A DNA stretch of 64,000 bases from Imperialibacter roseus (GTDB taxonomy: Bacteria > Bacteroidota > Bacteroidia > Cytophagales > Cyclobacteriaceae): positions 4,068,417-4,132,416 of the forward strand of contig NZ_CP136051.1 in the NCBI RefSeq assembly GCF_032999765.1, in the 5' to 3' direction. Position numbers and translations under genes: made by a program. The notes under the pieces were generated by a model. That model was not told the origin of the DNA. It worked only from the letters and a program-made list of their open reading frames with translations, and did not search any database. Positions within the stretch are counted from its first letter, which is position 1. Every line of letters starts with the position of its first letter. This document shows positions 51,077 to 60,371 of the stretch, in pieces.

Positions 51077-53209
51077 CTACTCTCGCTGTCTCAAATCCCT
51101 TACGTAGGCACCTTCCCTTGGAATGATGTAGACTTTTACGCTCGTTCCCTGCAACGCCTTCGAAGTTCTGCTCAGGTAGTTGAACCTGCTAGTTCCGTCA
51201 AAAACGATTTCCTGCGGAGCAAAATACTTCCCAAGGTCTGTCGACCAAAAACTCTGGTTGGAGACAATCAAAAGATCAGCCGCCAGGGGCTCGGAAAAAG
51301 CTTTGTTTTTCGGCAGTGGGTTCAGCAGATGAAACACTTTCAAGCTGCCGACCTTTATTGCAACGAGGGTGTCTTTTATCAAAACCGTTTGGGGAAGCCA
51401 GTTGTCGGCATGCGAAACAAAAGGGATCATTGTTCCCTGCTGGATCAGGTGGGGTCTCACATTAAGGTTGAATAGTCGTTCCTCCTGCTTAAACGCCTCA
51501 TCAAAATAGTGAAACACCTTCCCTCCTTCCTGGTAGTCCATGGCGGTGTAGCCGGTCATTTCGTAAATCACCAGCTCCCTTTTCTGATGTTTATCTGCTA
51601 CAAAAAGTCCTTTCGACAGAACAAAGAGTAGCAGACACGCCGCCATGTACTGAAACCACCGGTACTCACGGCTCTGCCACCAAAGCAGCATCAGCAGAAG
51701 GGCACTGTATAACAGCCAGGTTTGTGCAGATGAAAAGGAAATGGGGAAGATTTGGCTGGCCGGCAGCAGCTCTATAAACTCCACAAACCAATTGAGGCCA
51801 AACACCATCCATTTCAGCATAAAGGCTACTGCCCCGGCCAAAAATGATGACACATAATGGACAACAAATAAGGCCACTCCGGTGCTTAAGATCAGAAATG
51901 CCGCCGGGATGACGAGCAAATTGGACAACAAAAACCAACTGGGAAACTGGTTGAAGTAGTACATGCTCAATGGCCCTGTGGCCAGCTGAGCAGCCAGAGA
52001 AACGCAGGTAATGGCCCAGATTTTGTCGAGCAGCCAATGAGGTGCCGCCCACTGACGGTACAGAAAGGGTTGAAGGTAAACGATACCCAGCACCGCCAGA
52101 AATGAAAGCTGGTAGCCCACATGAAAAAGAAAGTTGGGGTCGTAAAGGAGCAGCAGAAAGGCAGCCAGCGCCAGCGAATTGTAGATATTGGTCTTTCTAC
52201 CCAGGCCTTCTGCTACCATCACAATAGAAAACATGGTAACGGCCCTCAACACCGAAGCCGACATGCCGGTGATCAGCGCAAAGCCCCATAGGCTGGCAAA
52301 CAAAATGATAAATCGCACCAGCTTGCCATATTTACGCTTCTCCAATGGCTTCAGCAAGAAAGCCAGGATCATGTAGATGATGCCCACATGCAGGCCCGAC
52401 ACTGCCAGAATATGCATGGCACCAGCTGCCGCATAAGCCCGCCGTTGTTCGATGTCAATTTCATCTTTTTGCCCCAGTATCAGCGCCTCAGCTATGCCCC
52501 GCTCCCGCACATCCGGCAGGTATTCCTTCAGCACGTGTAGCAGCTCACGTCGCCAACCCATTGAAAGGCTCACTAACTTATTAGGAGGTGCTGAGCCAGC
52601 CAGGAGCACGTCGTCGAAGGTAACGTAGTCCTGAAAATGAATGCCTTTCCTGGCCATGTACTGCTTAAAGTCAAATCCGCCAGGGTTACGAAGCGGTCTG
52701 ATTTCTTCCGGGCTTCCGTGGATCCAAAGTACCGTGCCGTATTTCAGGGCACTAAGATTGGCCGTGGTGGCGGAGTCCTTTTTCAGGTATATCTGCACCA
52801 ATCCAGTCTTTCGCAGCAATGAATCGCCCGACCTAATGGCAGTCACCTGGATATCAAACGCCCAGGTATTTGTCTTTTCTATGGGATCATCTACCAGAAC
52901 TCCTTTGTAGAAATCTATCGGCGACTTGCTGGTGTACAAATGATTCTCCTGAAATGTGGCTTCTGTTGACTGCTTTCTGAGGATGCCGACGAAACTGATC
53001 GAAAGCATAAACACTATACCGAAAAGGTAACGCAGACTCCGTGCAGCGTTTCTTCTGGAATAAAACCAAAGAAGCAGTACCACAAGCCAAACAAGCGCTA
53101 TATACGAAGGGGGAAGCCAGGTGCCTCTCAGAAACAACTCATGGCAGCCGATACCAGCAGCACAGGCTAGAAAAATTCTAACAAAAGGTATGGCACTCCA
53201 GCGGATCAA
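51077..53209 (-). CDS. comEC: ComEC/Rec2-family DNA uptake channel protein
   Basis: 710 residues. About ten transmembrane helices are visible. The N-terminal DUF4131 part (about 80-200) comes before the competence domain with GAMHILAVSGLHVGIIYMIL (about 265-285). The metallo-beta-lactamase domain of Gram-positive ComEC is not present; the C-terminal 140 residues form a smaller soluble domain. Family knowledge: ComEC carries single-stranded DNA across the inner membrane in natural transformation. The start is TTG at 53209, as no ATG precedes it before the upstream stop. No other competence gene is in the window. Confidence 0.88.
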   Translation of the reverse strand: MIRWSAIPFVRIFLACAAGIGCHELFLRGTWLPPSYIALVWLVVLLLWFYSRRNAARSLRYLFGIVFMLSISFVGILRKQSTEATFQENHLYTSKSPIDFYKGVLVDDPIEKTNTWAFDIQVTAIRSGDSLLRKTGLVQIYLKKDSATTANLSALKYGTVLWIHGSPEEIRPLRNPGGFDFKQYMARKGIHFQDYVTFDDVLLAGSAPPNKLVSLSMGWRRELLHVLKEYLPDVRERGIAEALILGQKDEIDIEQRRAYAAAGAMHILAVSGLHVGIIYMILAFLLKPLEKRKYGKLVRFIILFASLWGFALITGMSASVLRAVTMFSIVMVAEGLGRKTNIYNSLALAAFLLLLYDPNFLFHVGYQLSFLAVLGIVYLQPFLYRQWAAPHWLLDKIWAITCVSLAAQLATGPLSMYYFNQFPSWFLLSNLLVIPAAFLILSTGVALFVVHYVSSFLAGAVAFMLKWMVFGLNWFVEFIELLPASQIFPISFSSAQTWLLYSALLLMLLWWQSREYRWFQYMAACLLLFVLSKGLFVADKHQKRELVIYEMTGYTAMDYQEGGKVFHYFDEAFKQEERLFNLNVRPHLIQQGTMIPFVSHADNWLPQTVLIKDTLVAIKVGSLKVFHLLNPLPKNKAFSEPLAADLLIVSNQSFWSTDLGKYFAPQEIVFDGTSRFNYLSRTSKALQGTSVKVYIIPREGAYVRDLRQRE

Positions 53210-53290
53210 TTGGCTACTATTTTTCTAAAAATAGTAATTATGACGCTATAGTTAAAAAAGATTGTACAAAAGATAATGCTGAAAAACTTC

Positions 53291-53758
53291 TTATAAATGT
53301 CTCAACAGCAGCTCAGCCTTCTGGATATCTTTGGGCCGACCGAAAAAACGATAAATCCGATGCTGTTCCTTGATGGTGGGTATTTTCACTTGCATGCCGG
53401 CCACTGTCACATTCATAAATTGCCTGACAAGCAACGGCACCCATTGTTGCCCCGCATTCACTTCAAGGTTTCCCATTACTTCTGCGTCAACTCCTTTGAA
53501 GCGAAACCTACCGGAGTTGGATCTGAATATTCGGTCATAGGCATATACATGATCCTTTACTTGCCTGTCTTTCCATTGTTCTTTAAGAAAGTTGGCGTCA
53601 GCGCTGGAGGTCAGTAGGTTGATGTCTCCTATCTTGTACATTTCACACTCTGCCAGCACCATGGCGGCGCTGCCAATAACAAAATAATCGTGCTTAAGAA
53701 GGTGAAGATCGCCGCCTGCCAACTCAAAAAAATGAGTTATTTTTTCCAATGCTGTCAA
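53291..53758 (-). CDS. Nucleotidyltransferase-like small protein
   Basis: 155 residues. The order helix, KHDYFVIGSAAMVLAECEMY, then KIGDINLLTSSADA is like the GSxxxx...DIDL core of minimal nucleotidyltransferases, but the first acidic pair is changed (DIN for DID). A later segment IPTIKEQHRIYRFFGRPKDI fits the C-terminal helices of that fold. The enzyme may be inactive. It lies 81 bp upstream of comEC on the same strand. Confidence 0.55.
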   Translation of the reverse strand: MTALEKITHFFELAGGDLHLLKHDYFVIGSAAMVLAECEMYKIGDINLLTSSADANFLKEQWKDRQVKDHVYAYDRIFRSNSGRFRFKGVDAEVMGNLEVNAGQQWVPLLVRQFMNVTVAGMQVKIPTIKEQHRIYRFFGRPKDIQKAELLLRHL

Positions 53759-53813
53759 TTCTCTATCGTTTAAGCTTTAACTGGTCTCAATTTCCATGTT
53801 GACTTTCCCAAAG

Positions 53814-54257
53814 TCACCTATTGCGATCATATTCCATTTCAACATGTACAATGTTGCACTCTTCAAACTCTTCTCCCACCGTTACGAACCCATGCGATTG
53901 ATACAAAGGCACCACGTCGATTTGCGCATGAAGAAAGACTCTGGTTCCTAACGGAACGGTCGCAAGCACATCTCCCATTACCTTTTTCAAGAGCTCTTTG
54001 CCAACTCCCTTTCCCCTAAAACTAACAAGTACGGCAAACCGTTCGAGCTTAACGCTATTTTCTACATATCTCCACCTGGCGGTGCCAGCAGGTTGACTGC
54101 CAGAAAAGGCCAGGAAATGCGTTGAAGATTCATCCAAGCCATCATATTCGTCCGCCTCACTCACCTTTTGCTCCTCCATAAATACCTTGCGGCGAATGTA
54201 AAAGGCTTGCTCCAGGTCTTCGTTCGAGGCGATTTTTCTAACCGCTATATCATTCAT
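53814..54257 (-). CDS. GNAT-family N-acetyltransferase (ElaA/YjcF-like)
   Basis: 147 residues. It begins with the YjcF-like AFYIRRKVFMEEQKVSEADEY segment (given here as adjoining parts AFYIRRKVFM and EEQKVSEADEY). The acetyl-CoA loop is VSFRGKGVGKELLKKVM, and late strands are FLHAQIDVVPLYQSHGFV. Small cytosolic acetyltransferase with unknown substrate. It overlaps the phoH-like gene by 4 bases. Confidence 0.85.
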   Translation of the reverse strand: MNDIAVRKIASNEDLEQAFYIRRKVFMEEQKVSEADEYDGLDESSTHFLAFSGSQPAGTARWRYVENSVKLERFAVLVSFRGKGVGKELLKKVMGDVLATVPLGTRVFLHAQIDVVPLYQSHGFVTVGEEFEECNIVHVEMEYDRNR

Positions 54258-55213
54258 TTGCGGTCTTCTTCTCCTTCGTCAAATTGATCATAAGCCTTGA
54301 TAATTTCTCTTACCAGCTTATGTCTTACCACATCCTTGCCATCCAGCTCCACAAAGCCAATGCCTTTCACGTCTTTCAGCACATTCAATGCTTCAATAAG
54401 GCCTGACTTTTGCTTTTTGGGCAGATCCACCTGCGACTTATCGCCTGTAATGATCACCTTCGAAGTGGGCCCCATCCTGGTCAGAAACATCTTGATTTGC
54501 ATGGCTGAGGTGTTCTGCGCTTCATCCAGCAAGATAAATGCATGGTTGAGGGTACGGCCCCGCATGTAGGCCAGCGGCGCTATTTCTATCACCCTGTTTT
54601 CCTGATAAAACTTCAGCTTTTCTGGTGGCACCATGTCGTCGAGCGCATCGTAAATAGGCCTTAAGTAAGGGTCTATTTTTTCTTTCAAATCACCCGGCAA
54701 AAAGCCCAGATTTTCCCCCGCTTCCACTGCCGGGCGGGTGATGATAATTTTTTTCACCTCTCTGTTCTTGAGTGCCTTTACAGCCAGCGCCACGGAAATA
54801 TAGGTCTTGCCGGTACCAGCCGGGCCTATGGCAAACACCAGGTCGTTTTTTCGGGAGGCTGTTACAAGCGCTTTTTGATTGGGCGTCTTCGGAACGATCT
54901 TAAACCCTTTAGTGCCATAAATAAGCACATCATCCTTGTCCTCATCGAGCACGGTCTCGTCTTCCTGTGTCAGGTAGTTGGTCACGTTCTCTTCCGTTAC
55001 CATGCCAAACTTGTTGTAGTGCTGAATCAGCGAATTAAGGATATCGTTGATCCTGATGATTTCGGGCGTGCTGCCCTGTATCCTTATCTCATTTCCTCTG
55101 GATATGATCTTGCTTTGAGGAAACGCCTGGGCTATTTGCTTAATATTTTGGTTCTCAATCCCCAGAAAATCGAGAAGGGAGATATTCTCCAGTGTGATGA
55201 CCTTTTCTATCAA
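54254..55213 (-). CDS. PhoH-family ATPase
   Basis: 319 residues. An N-terminal KH-like region (about 1-85) precedes the P-loop domain: Walker A AIGPAGTGKTYIS, the PhoH segment ITRPAVEAGENLGFLPGD and Walker B FILLDEAQNTS. The motif MQIKMFLTRMGPTSKVIITG is also typical. PhoH proteins are proposed RNA helicases or RNA-binding ATPases and are often linked to ribosome or RNA quality control. First gene of a probable operon with the acetyltransferase. Confidence 0.93.
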   Translation of the reverse strand: MIEKVITLENISLLDFLGIENQNIKQIAQAFPQSKIISRGNEIRIQGSTPEIIRINDILNSLIQHYNKFGMVTEENVTNYLTQEDETVLDEDKDDVLIYGTKGFKIVPKTPNQKALVTASRKNDLVFAIGPAGTGKTYISVALAVKALKNREVKKIIITRPAVEAGENLGFLPGDLKEKIDPYLRPIYDALDDMVPPEKLKFYQENRVIEIAPLAYMRGRTLNHAFILLDEAQNTSAMQIKMFLTRMGPTSKVIITGDKSQVDLPKKQKSGLIEALNVLKDVKGIGFVELDGKDVVRHKLVREIIKAYDQFDEGEEDRK

Positions 55214-55310
55214 ATGATGATCTATTTTAGATTCTGTTAGTAATCAGCTAAGTGCTTTATTTTTATTTACTTTGCCCCTGTAAAACTAACTATTATTTGC
55301 GTCTTCCTAC

Positions 55311-56096
55311 ATGGCTCTCATCACTTTTCTGTCAGATTTCGGTACGTCAGACCATTACGTGGCAGCAGTGAAGGCAGCGATAATGAGCGTTAACCCCGGG
55401 CTGCAAATAGTTGACATCAGCCACGAAGTAGCTTCGTGCAACCTGGCAGAGGCCTCCTACCTTCTTGAATCGGTCTTTCGTGATTTCCCCAAGGGCACAG
55501 TGCATATGGTGGCCGTGAACTCGACCGGAAAAAGAGAAGACAAGCCAGTGGCAGTGAAGCTCGAGGATCACTTCTTCGTTGGGCCCGACAATGGCATCTT
55601 TAGCCTGATTTCTACGCAGAAGCCCACAGCAGTTGTTGCGTTGGACTTGATCAATAAAAAGAAGACCACCTTCCCCGCACGAAACATGTATGCGCAAGCC
55701 GCCTCTTACCTGGCCAGCGGCAAGTCGATCCATGACCTGGGGCAAATGGTGCCGGAGCTCAACACCCTCATCAAGAAAAAGGGCAAAACGACTAAAAAAC
55801 AAATCACAGGCCATGTGATTCATATCGACCATTACGGCAATTTGATCACCAACATTGCGAAAGAGGACTTTGACACCATCATGGAGCTCAACCAGCAAAA
55901 AGGCTTTGAAATATCTTTTGGAAGGGAGCGCTCTACCGAAATTCACGAGTCCTATTTCTCTGTGGAAGGTGGCGAATGCTTCTTCATCTTCAACCAATCG
56001 GGTTTGCTGGAAATTGGCATCAACAACGGCCATGGGTCTGACCTGCTGGGGCTTCACTACGACTCCCCTGTTTTTATCAACTTCGTAACTGAATAG
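55311..56096 (+). CDS. SAM hydrolase / hydroxide adenosyltransferase family protein (DUF62)
   Basis: 261 residues. The N-terminal domain has LITFLSDFGTSDHYVAAVKA, VDISHEV and FVGPDNGIFSLI; the C-terminal domain has GHVIHIDHYGNLITNI. These are the signatures of the fluorinase/DUF62 superfamily. Asp 9 and the Asp-Ser-His region are the water-activating residues. Family knowledge: members hydrolyse S-adenosylmethionine to adenosine and methionine. The physiological role is poorly known. It is divergent from phoH, and the next gene starts 2 bp after its stop. Confidence 0.93.
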   Translation: MALITFLSDFGTSDHYVAAVKAAIMSVNPGLQIVDISHEVASCNLAEASYLLESVFRDFPKGTVHMVAVNSTGKREDKPVAVKLEDHFFVGPDNGIFSLISTQKPTAVVALDLINKKKTTFPARNMYAQAASYLASGKSIHDLGQMVPELNTLIKKKGKTTKKQITGHVIHIDHYGNLITNIAKEDFDTIMELNQQKGFEISFGRERSTEIHESYFSVEGGECFFIFNQSGLLEIGINNGHGSDLLGLHYDSPVFINFVTE

Positions 56097-56098
56097 CT

Positions 56099-56395
56099 AT
56101 GATTATTAGGATTGTGCGCATGACCTTTCATCCCGGTAAAGTCAGCGACTTCCTGACGATCTTCAACAATTCCAAAAGCAAAATCAGGCATTTTGAGGGC
56201 TGTCAGCATTTGGAGCTATGGCAAAGCACAGAGACGCCAAACGTCTTCACCACCTACAGCCATTGGCAAACTGCGGCGGATCTGGAAAACTACCGGCGTT
56301 CGGAGCTATTCAAAACTACCTGGGCGAAGACAAGGGTGCTTTTTGCGGGAAAGCCGGTGGCCTTTTCGAACGAAATTATCACAATAGCAGACTAG
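56099..56395 (+). CDS. Antibiotic biosynthesis monooxygenase (ABM) domain protein
   Basis: 98 residues. RIVRMTFHPGKVSDFLTIFN, then HFEGCQHLELWQ, FTTYSHWQ and DLENYRRSELF give the standard dimeric ferredoxin-like barrel. Function is not predictable; relatives include quinol monooxygenases and stress proteins. The 2-bp gap to the DUF62 gene implies one transcript. Confidence 0.85.
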   Translation: MIIRIVRMTFHPGKVSDFLTIFNNSKSKIRHFEGCQHLELWQSTETPNVFTTYSHWQTAADLENYRRSELFKTTWAKTRVLFAGKPVAFSNEIITIAD

Positions 56396-56416
56396 GGAAC
56401 TGAAATAAGAAAAGAG

Positions 56417-56500
56417 TACCTGGGGCCGGACTCGAACCGGCATGGGGTTGCCCCCGAAGGTGTTTGAGACCTTTGCGTCTACCAATTTCGCCACCCAGGC
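56417..56500 (-). tRNA. tRNA-Leu (anticodon CAA)
   Basis: Read on the minus strand from 56500. The acceptor is GCCTGGG/CCCAGGT (last pair G-T), the anticodon stem AAGGT/ACCTT with loop CTCAAAC gives anticodon CAA, the long variable arm GGGGGCAACCCC marks a class II tRNA, and the T arm is CCGGTTCGAGTCCGG. 84 bases; CCA is not encoded. It decodes UUG. Confidence 0.95.
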
Positions 56501-56849
56501 TTGAAGTGAAGGAACTGCGTTTCGTGTCTCACTGCGAAACGGGATGCAAACATATTAAAGTTTTGAATAAATGCAAAGCTATCTGTAGGCGTTGACCAAC
56601 TAAAAATACGTGTCACCGATGCCTTTCGCCTGGTGCCAGCCATCCTGCTAGTCAAGTAACCGTCTCCTCTCGCCTAGGCTTTTACAACCAGCTTAATATT
56701 TAACCGAAGGTTGTATCGTATCTTTTGTTTTAACTGAATTTTTTTGGAGTTATTTGAAAAAAAATATACCGGAGAATTAAAATACTTCTGCATATTGGAA
56801 GTGGTAATCCTTTGGAAAACCGGCGTTAAAAAAACACCAACCTATCACC
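56501..56849. other. Intergenic region upstream of tRNA-Leu and the 56850 gene
   Basis: 349 bp. At 56519-56540, GTTTCGTGTCTCACTGCGAAAC is an imperfect palindrome similar to a single REP-like arm. Otherwise AT-rich spacer with no ORF seen. Confidence 0.5.
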
Positions 56850-57941
56850 ATGAAAAACCAGCTATTACTCTGCCTTCTCTTTATCGGCCTGCTCTCAGGC
56901 ACCTCGTTCGCTCAAAAAACCTACGTGATAAAGCTGAATCCCGACTATATCAACATTCCCAACAGAAGTTTTTATATAGACCAGGTCATTGACAACCGAA
57001 CCGACAAAAGCAGGATTGGCATTGTGCACAACGGCACTCAGCGTCTTGCCCAGTTTGAGTACGGACTGGAAAACTCGCTGGAAGGCTACTTGAAATCTGC
57101 TTTTCCAACCACAACCCAGGAGATTCCTATTGTGATGGTGATCAACCGACTGGAGATTTCCGAAAAACCGGCAAATGTTGGCGAGGTTGGGTACGCCGAC
57201 ATTTCTGTTGACTTTTTCACAGGTGAAATTAAGCTCTTCAGCACCGATCAGCATGTAGAGGTCACTGGCAACGACGTAACCAAATTGCACGAAGCCAACA
57301 TACGGGAGGCCGTAGCAAAAACCCTTTTTGCCTTCGACGACTCCAACTGGGTATCCGTGATGCATGGCAAAACAGAAAAACCCCAACCCTCCAGAAATAC
57401 AGTGCCCGGATCCGAGGCCGCATTGTACTCAGTCACTCAACCTGTAAGCGGGGACAACCCTAACTACAAAGCCTCAGAAAGCAAGACTAATTCAGTATCT
57501 CAAGCCCCTGCGGAATCACAGGAAGAGGCAACAACTGAAACCTACACGGAGAATAGAAATATCACTGCGGTAGGATATCAGATTGGTGGCATAACGCTGA
57601 TAGGCGTAGACTATGAAATCAGGGCGAGCGACTATTTTGGCATACACCTGGGAGGTGGCCTGGCGGGCTTCACTGCCGGAATGAAAATTCACACTAACCC
57701 GGAAAAGAATAGCTCCTTTTTCAATTTTAGTTATAAAGACGGAGGTTTTGGGCAAATCACTACCCTGGGACTGGAATTTGGAGGTCGGCTGGTGTTCAGC
57801 AAATCCAGCGACCTTGGTCTCGTCACTCAAATTGGCATTCAAAAAATTCTGTCTATCGACGAAGAATTTGAGAAACAAGTATTCAAAGGAAACGGTGCGC
57901 CGCCAGTGATGCTGGCCTTTGGCATTGGGCTTAGTTGGTAA
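56850..57941 (+). CDS. Hypothetical envelope protein with possible C-terminal beta-barrel
   Basis: 363 residues with a signal peptide (about 1-21, ending SFAQ). Residues 22-180 form an alpha/beta region (FYIDQVIDNRTDKSRIGIVH, IVMVINRLEISEKPANVGEV). A Ser/Glu-rich linker (about 185-230) is followed by alternating strands (VGYQIGGITLIGVDYEI, DYFGIHLGGGLAGFTAG, TTLGLEFGGRLVF) ending in FGIGLSW. That is the look of an outer-membrane beta-barrel with a C-terminal aromatic. The family is not recognised. A palindrome array follows directly. Confidence 0.7.
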   Translation: MKNQLLLCLLFIGLLSGTSFAQKTYVIKLNPDYINIPNRSFYIDQVIDNRTDKSRIGIVHNGTQRLAQFEYGLENSLEGYLKSAFPTTTQEIPIVMVINRLEISEKPANVGEVGYADISVDFFTGEIKLFSTDQHVEVTGNDVTKLHEANIREAVAKTLFAFDDSNWVSVMHGKTEKPQPSRNTVPGSEAALYSVTQPVSGDNPNYKASESKTNSVSQAPAESQEEATTETYTENRNITAVGYQIGGITLIGVDYEIRASDYFGIHLGGGLAGFTAGMKIHTNPEKNSSFFNFSYKDGGFGQITTLGLEFGGRLVFSKSSDLGLVTQIGIQKILSIDEEFEKQVFKGNGAPPVMLAFGIGLSW

Positions 57942-57955
57942 TCAAAGCAGCTGAC

Positions 57956-58087
57956 TTTGGTAAGGCGCATATTTGTTTTCGGTAAAGCGCTTGATCGATT
58001 TCTGTAAAGGTCTTAGCGGGTGCTCATTAAGCGCCTAACGGAGTTTCGTTAGGCGCTTCGTAAGAATCCATTAAAAGCTTAACGGGA
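57956..58087. repeat. Second palindrome array, six units with 22-bp period
   Basis: Units share GGTAAAGCGCTT-like cores: TAAGGCGCAT (57961), TAAAGCGCTT (57983), TAAAGGTCTT (58005), TTAAGCGCCTAA (58027), TTAGGCGCTT (58049) and TTAAAAGCTTAA (58071). Core centres lie at 57966.5, 57988.5, 58010.5, 58032.5, 58054.5 and about 58077. Period and dyad style match the 17.8-kb array, while the core sequence differs. Units 4 and 5 together form a 12-bp hairpin. Confidence 0.8.
58029..58058. terminator. 12-bp hairpin between convergent genes
   Basis: AAGCGCCTAACG (58029-58040) pairs exactly with CGTTAGGCGCTT (58047-58058) around GAGTTT. It is made by two neighbouring array units in opposite orientation and could end transcription from either side. 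Confidence 0.5.
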
Positions 58088-58112
58088 AATGCTCGTCCGA
58101 AGAATTGGAGGA

Positions 58113-59786
58113 TTACTCCCTGATCACCTCCAAATGATCATCATTACCCGTCATTTGCCAGTGTCCCAACGATATTGGGATACATCCTATGGCATTGAGT
58201 TGGTCAAAGAAGTCTTTTACTTTGAAAGGCTCATTGTTAGCCTCTTTCATTCTGGCGTACTCCGCCATGGCATTTTCCAGTAAATACTTGCCAGTGATAT
58301 AGCTGCTGCCATAACCAGGCTGGCGCAGGTATAAATGCTGTTCGAATAGCAGCAGTTCTTTTTCAGTTTTCATCCAGCCTCTTGGTGTGTATTCAGAGTG
58401 GATGCCTCCGGCCTCCACGCTGTTCATTTCGTTAGCCTGGGCGTAAAGTGACCCCAGCCCTCTGGCGGCCCTTTGCGCAATCATGATGTAGACAATTTCC
58501 CTTACTCTTGGGTCGTCATCATAAAAGCCTGCCTGCATAAACATCTCCTCCACGGCTGTAGCAGTGCCTTCATTGCGGGAGTCGAAGATATTGTACAACA
58601 ATGGGCCTTTGCGAATTTCGCTTTCATGTGGTTCATTGTCCATGCGGGCCAGTTCAAACCAGTGGTAGAAATGTGAATACAGGGGTCGTGGGTCATAGTG
58701 CATGCCAATTAGGAAAAAGTTGCGCCTTTCCTTCGGTACATAGCTGCCCAGGTGTTCTCTCAAAGCTGGCTCCATATACGGCTTCACCGTCACGATTTCG
58801 TCTTGCTCCAGAAATTTCATCATGCTGACGGCGGCCTCCTCAGCCATCTTTTTGAATGCCTCCGGAGAGTCGGCGGCAGTGAGCTCGGGCAGATCACGGT
58901 TACGATGCTCCTCCAGCTTCAGCGAGGCCCATGCACGGGACAGTTCTCTTTTTAGCAGCATCACCTCATCGTCCCACGTGAGGGGTACCAGATGAACATT
59001 TTGCAGGTACCAGGTATAATTTTCCTTCCCAACGCCTGAAGGCCCGGTTTTAGACTCCGCCTGTTTCTCCAGCCATTCAACCAATTTCTCTGTAGAGGCA
59101 ATACCGTCATTGACGACTTGCACCAGACCAGCGTCTTCCTTTACACCAGGCAGCATCAGCAGTCCCTTCAAGTCTTCGCTTTGCGTGCGAATATCCCTGA
59201 TGCCTGCTACCCACAGGTCTTTGGCATTGCCAGTTAAGTTGATTTTTGCTTGTTCGTTAAAAGCTGGAATGACGGACAGTTCTTCCAGAAACTGTATTTT
59301 GTCTTCTGTGTTAAGTGGAAAACTGTACTTCCAAACATCCAAAGCAGCATGGTTGGTAGGTCCTTCATGCGCAGGCACGTCGCTGCGCTCCATCCACAGT
59401 ACTTTGTAGAAAGCCGGATCTCTTTCCCATGGTTTCAATATGTGATGATTGAAGTCGTAGCCGTTCATTTCTGCCCAAACAACTGTCCAGTCAACCTTTT
59501 CTTCAACTGACCAGCCAGCAGTGTCCACAGCCATCAGCCGGCCCTGCAACTGCTCAAACTCCGTCCAGCGCTTTTCAAACGTGGCTACAGTATAGTCCGG
59601 CGCTCCATCCTTCAGGGGTGGGGTTTCGAAGCTCCTCCACTCTTTGAACAGCGCCACCAGGTCTTCGTATCGTTTGGTGGTTGGCGCAGCGGCGGTGACT
59701 ACCTCTTGCTTAGGCTGTTCGGGCTGGCAACTGGCGACAAGAATGAGCAAGGCTAAAAGCTGGAAAAGCGATGAAAATCTCTTCAT
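58113..59786 (-). CDS. DUF885-family lipoprotein
   Basis: 557 residues. The lipobox is LVASC (about Cys 20). The family pattern is visible in the C-terminal half: [20 protein letters not shown] and [16 protein letters not shown], both typical of DUF885 proteins. The HExxGH zinc motif seen in many members is not found; in its place is [20 protein letters not shown], so metallopeptidase activity is doubtful. Periplasmic-facing, probably attached to the outer or inner membrane. Single gene convergent with the 56850 gene, separated by the second palindrome array. Confidence 0.8.
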   Translation of the reverse strand: MKRFSSLFQLLALLILVASCQPEQPKQEVVTAAAPTTKRYEDLVALFKEWRSFETPPLKDGAPDYTVATFEKRWTEFEQLQGRLMAVDTAGWSVEEKVDWTVVWAEMNGYDFNHHILKPWERDPAFYKVLWMERSDVPAHEGPTNHAALDVWKYSFPLNTEDKIQFLEELSVIPAFNEQAKINLTGNAKDLWVAGIRDIRTQSEDLKGLLMLPGVKEDAGLVQVVNDGIASTEKLVEWLEKQAESKTGPSGVGKENYTWYLQNVHLVPLTWDDEVMLLKRELSRAWASLKLEEHRNRDLPELTAADSPEAFKKMAEEAAVSMMKFLEQDEIVTVKPYMEPALREHLGSYVPKERRNFFLIGMHYDPRPLYSHFYHWFELARMDNEPHESEIRKGPLLYNIFDSRNEGTATAVEEMFMQAGFYDDDPRVREIVYIMIAQRAARGLGSLYAQANEMNSVEAGGIHSEYTPRGWMKTEKELLLFEQHLYLRQPGYGSSYITGKYLLENAMAEYARMKEANNEPFKVKDFFDQLNAIGCIPISLGHWQMTGNDDHLEVIRE

Positions 59787-60222
59787 TGAAACGGTTGGTT
59801 TGGATAAGGGCCGAATATAGGTAATTTCTAAAATCCGTTAGTCCGGGATTACGGGGGCGGTGTATAAATCACGTTAAATCTTTAGTGCAACGTGTAAGTG
59901 TCGAAAATGCATATTTGACACCTTAAGGTATTGTGCCGGAAACCACAAGCTATACTCCAAATCTCATTTTCACCGCTCCATCCCAATTTTTATCCTTCCA
60001 TCATATCTGAGCCTTCTAAAAAAAGAAACGAGCGGCCGCAGGGAAGGGTTAGCGGTACTATAAAAGCATGGTCGGTTAATAAATGAACTTCTCTTACCGA
60101 CAATGCACTTGAAAAAGTTGTTTTAAATCATTTAAATGGAACATTTCCGGGCTGAACTGTGTATCTTTGAGGTAGTTGATCAAAGATATTCAAAGGGTTT
60201 ACCCCTTTAATACCCCAAAACA
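59787..60222. other. Long upstream region before the arginine operon
   Basis: About 436 bp free of genes between the divergent DUF885 and argD transcription units. A Bacteroidota -7 box (TATCTTTG) lies at 60162-60169. Nothing else was recognised. Confidence 0.5.
60162..60169 (+). promoter_or_regulatory. Candidate -7 promoter box for the arg operon
   Basis: TATCTTTG matches the Bacteroidota TAnnTTTG element. No clear TTTG -33 box was seen at the usual distance, so support is partial. Predicted transcripts would start near 60175 and carry a leader of about 210 bases. Confidence 0.4.
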
Positions 60223-60303
60223 ATGAATCATCAAAATGCCCCAAGTGCCAGTTTTTTTTCGTGCCCCTCGCTTCCACTTTACTACCCGAGGCCGCAGCGG
60301 TGA
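60223..60303 (+). CDS. Possible leader peptide ORF upstream of argD (26 aa)
   Basis: ATG at 60223, TGA at 60301. The product starts MNHQNAPSASFFSCPSLP and ends LYYPRPQR, with two arginine codons (AGG, CGG) among its last four codons. It lies in the predicted 5' leader of an arginine operon. Ribosome stalling at the Arg codons could regulate downstream expression. Two Arg codons are few, so this is tentative. Confidence 0.3.
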   Translation: MNHQNAPSASFFSCPSLPLYYPRPQR

Positions 60304-60351
60304 TTCCTTGTTTTTATAAGCATTAACCAACTCACTTTATTAACATTATCT

Positions 60352-60371
60352 GACATGCCGGAGGGCATGTC
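60352..60371 (+). promoter_or_regulatory. Hairpin with GGAG loop in the argD leader
   Basis: GACATGCC (60352-60359) and GGCATGTC (60364-60371) form a perfect 8-bp stem with loop GGAG. It ends 17 bases before the argD ATG and includes the only GGAGG-like sequence nearby, so it could influence translation or, with the upstream leader ORF, act in attenuation. Confidence 0.45.

Noticed and set aside
55347-56057. Minus-strand frame of 236 codons, and a similar one at 31660-32364
   Set aside because: Each lies opposite a strongly supported gene (the DUF62 protein and the OmpR-type regulator).
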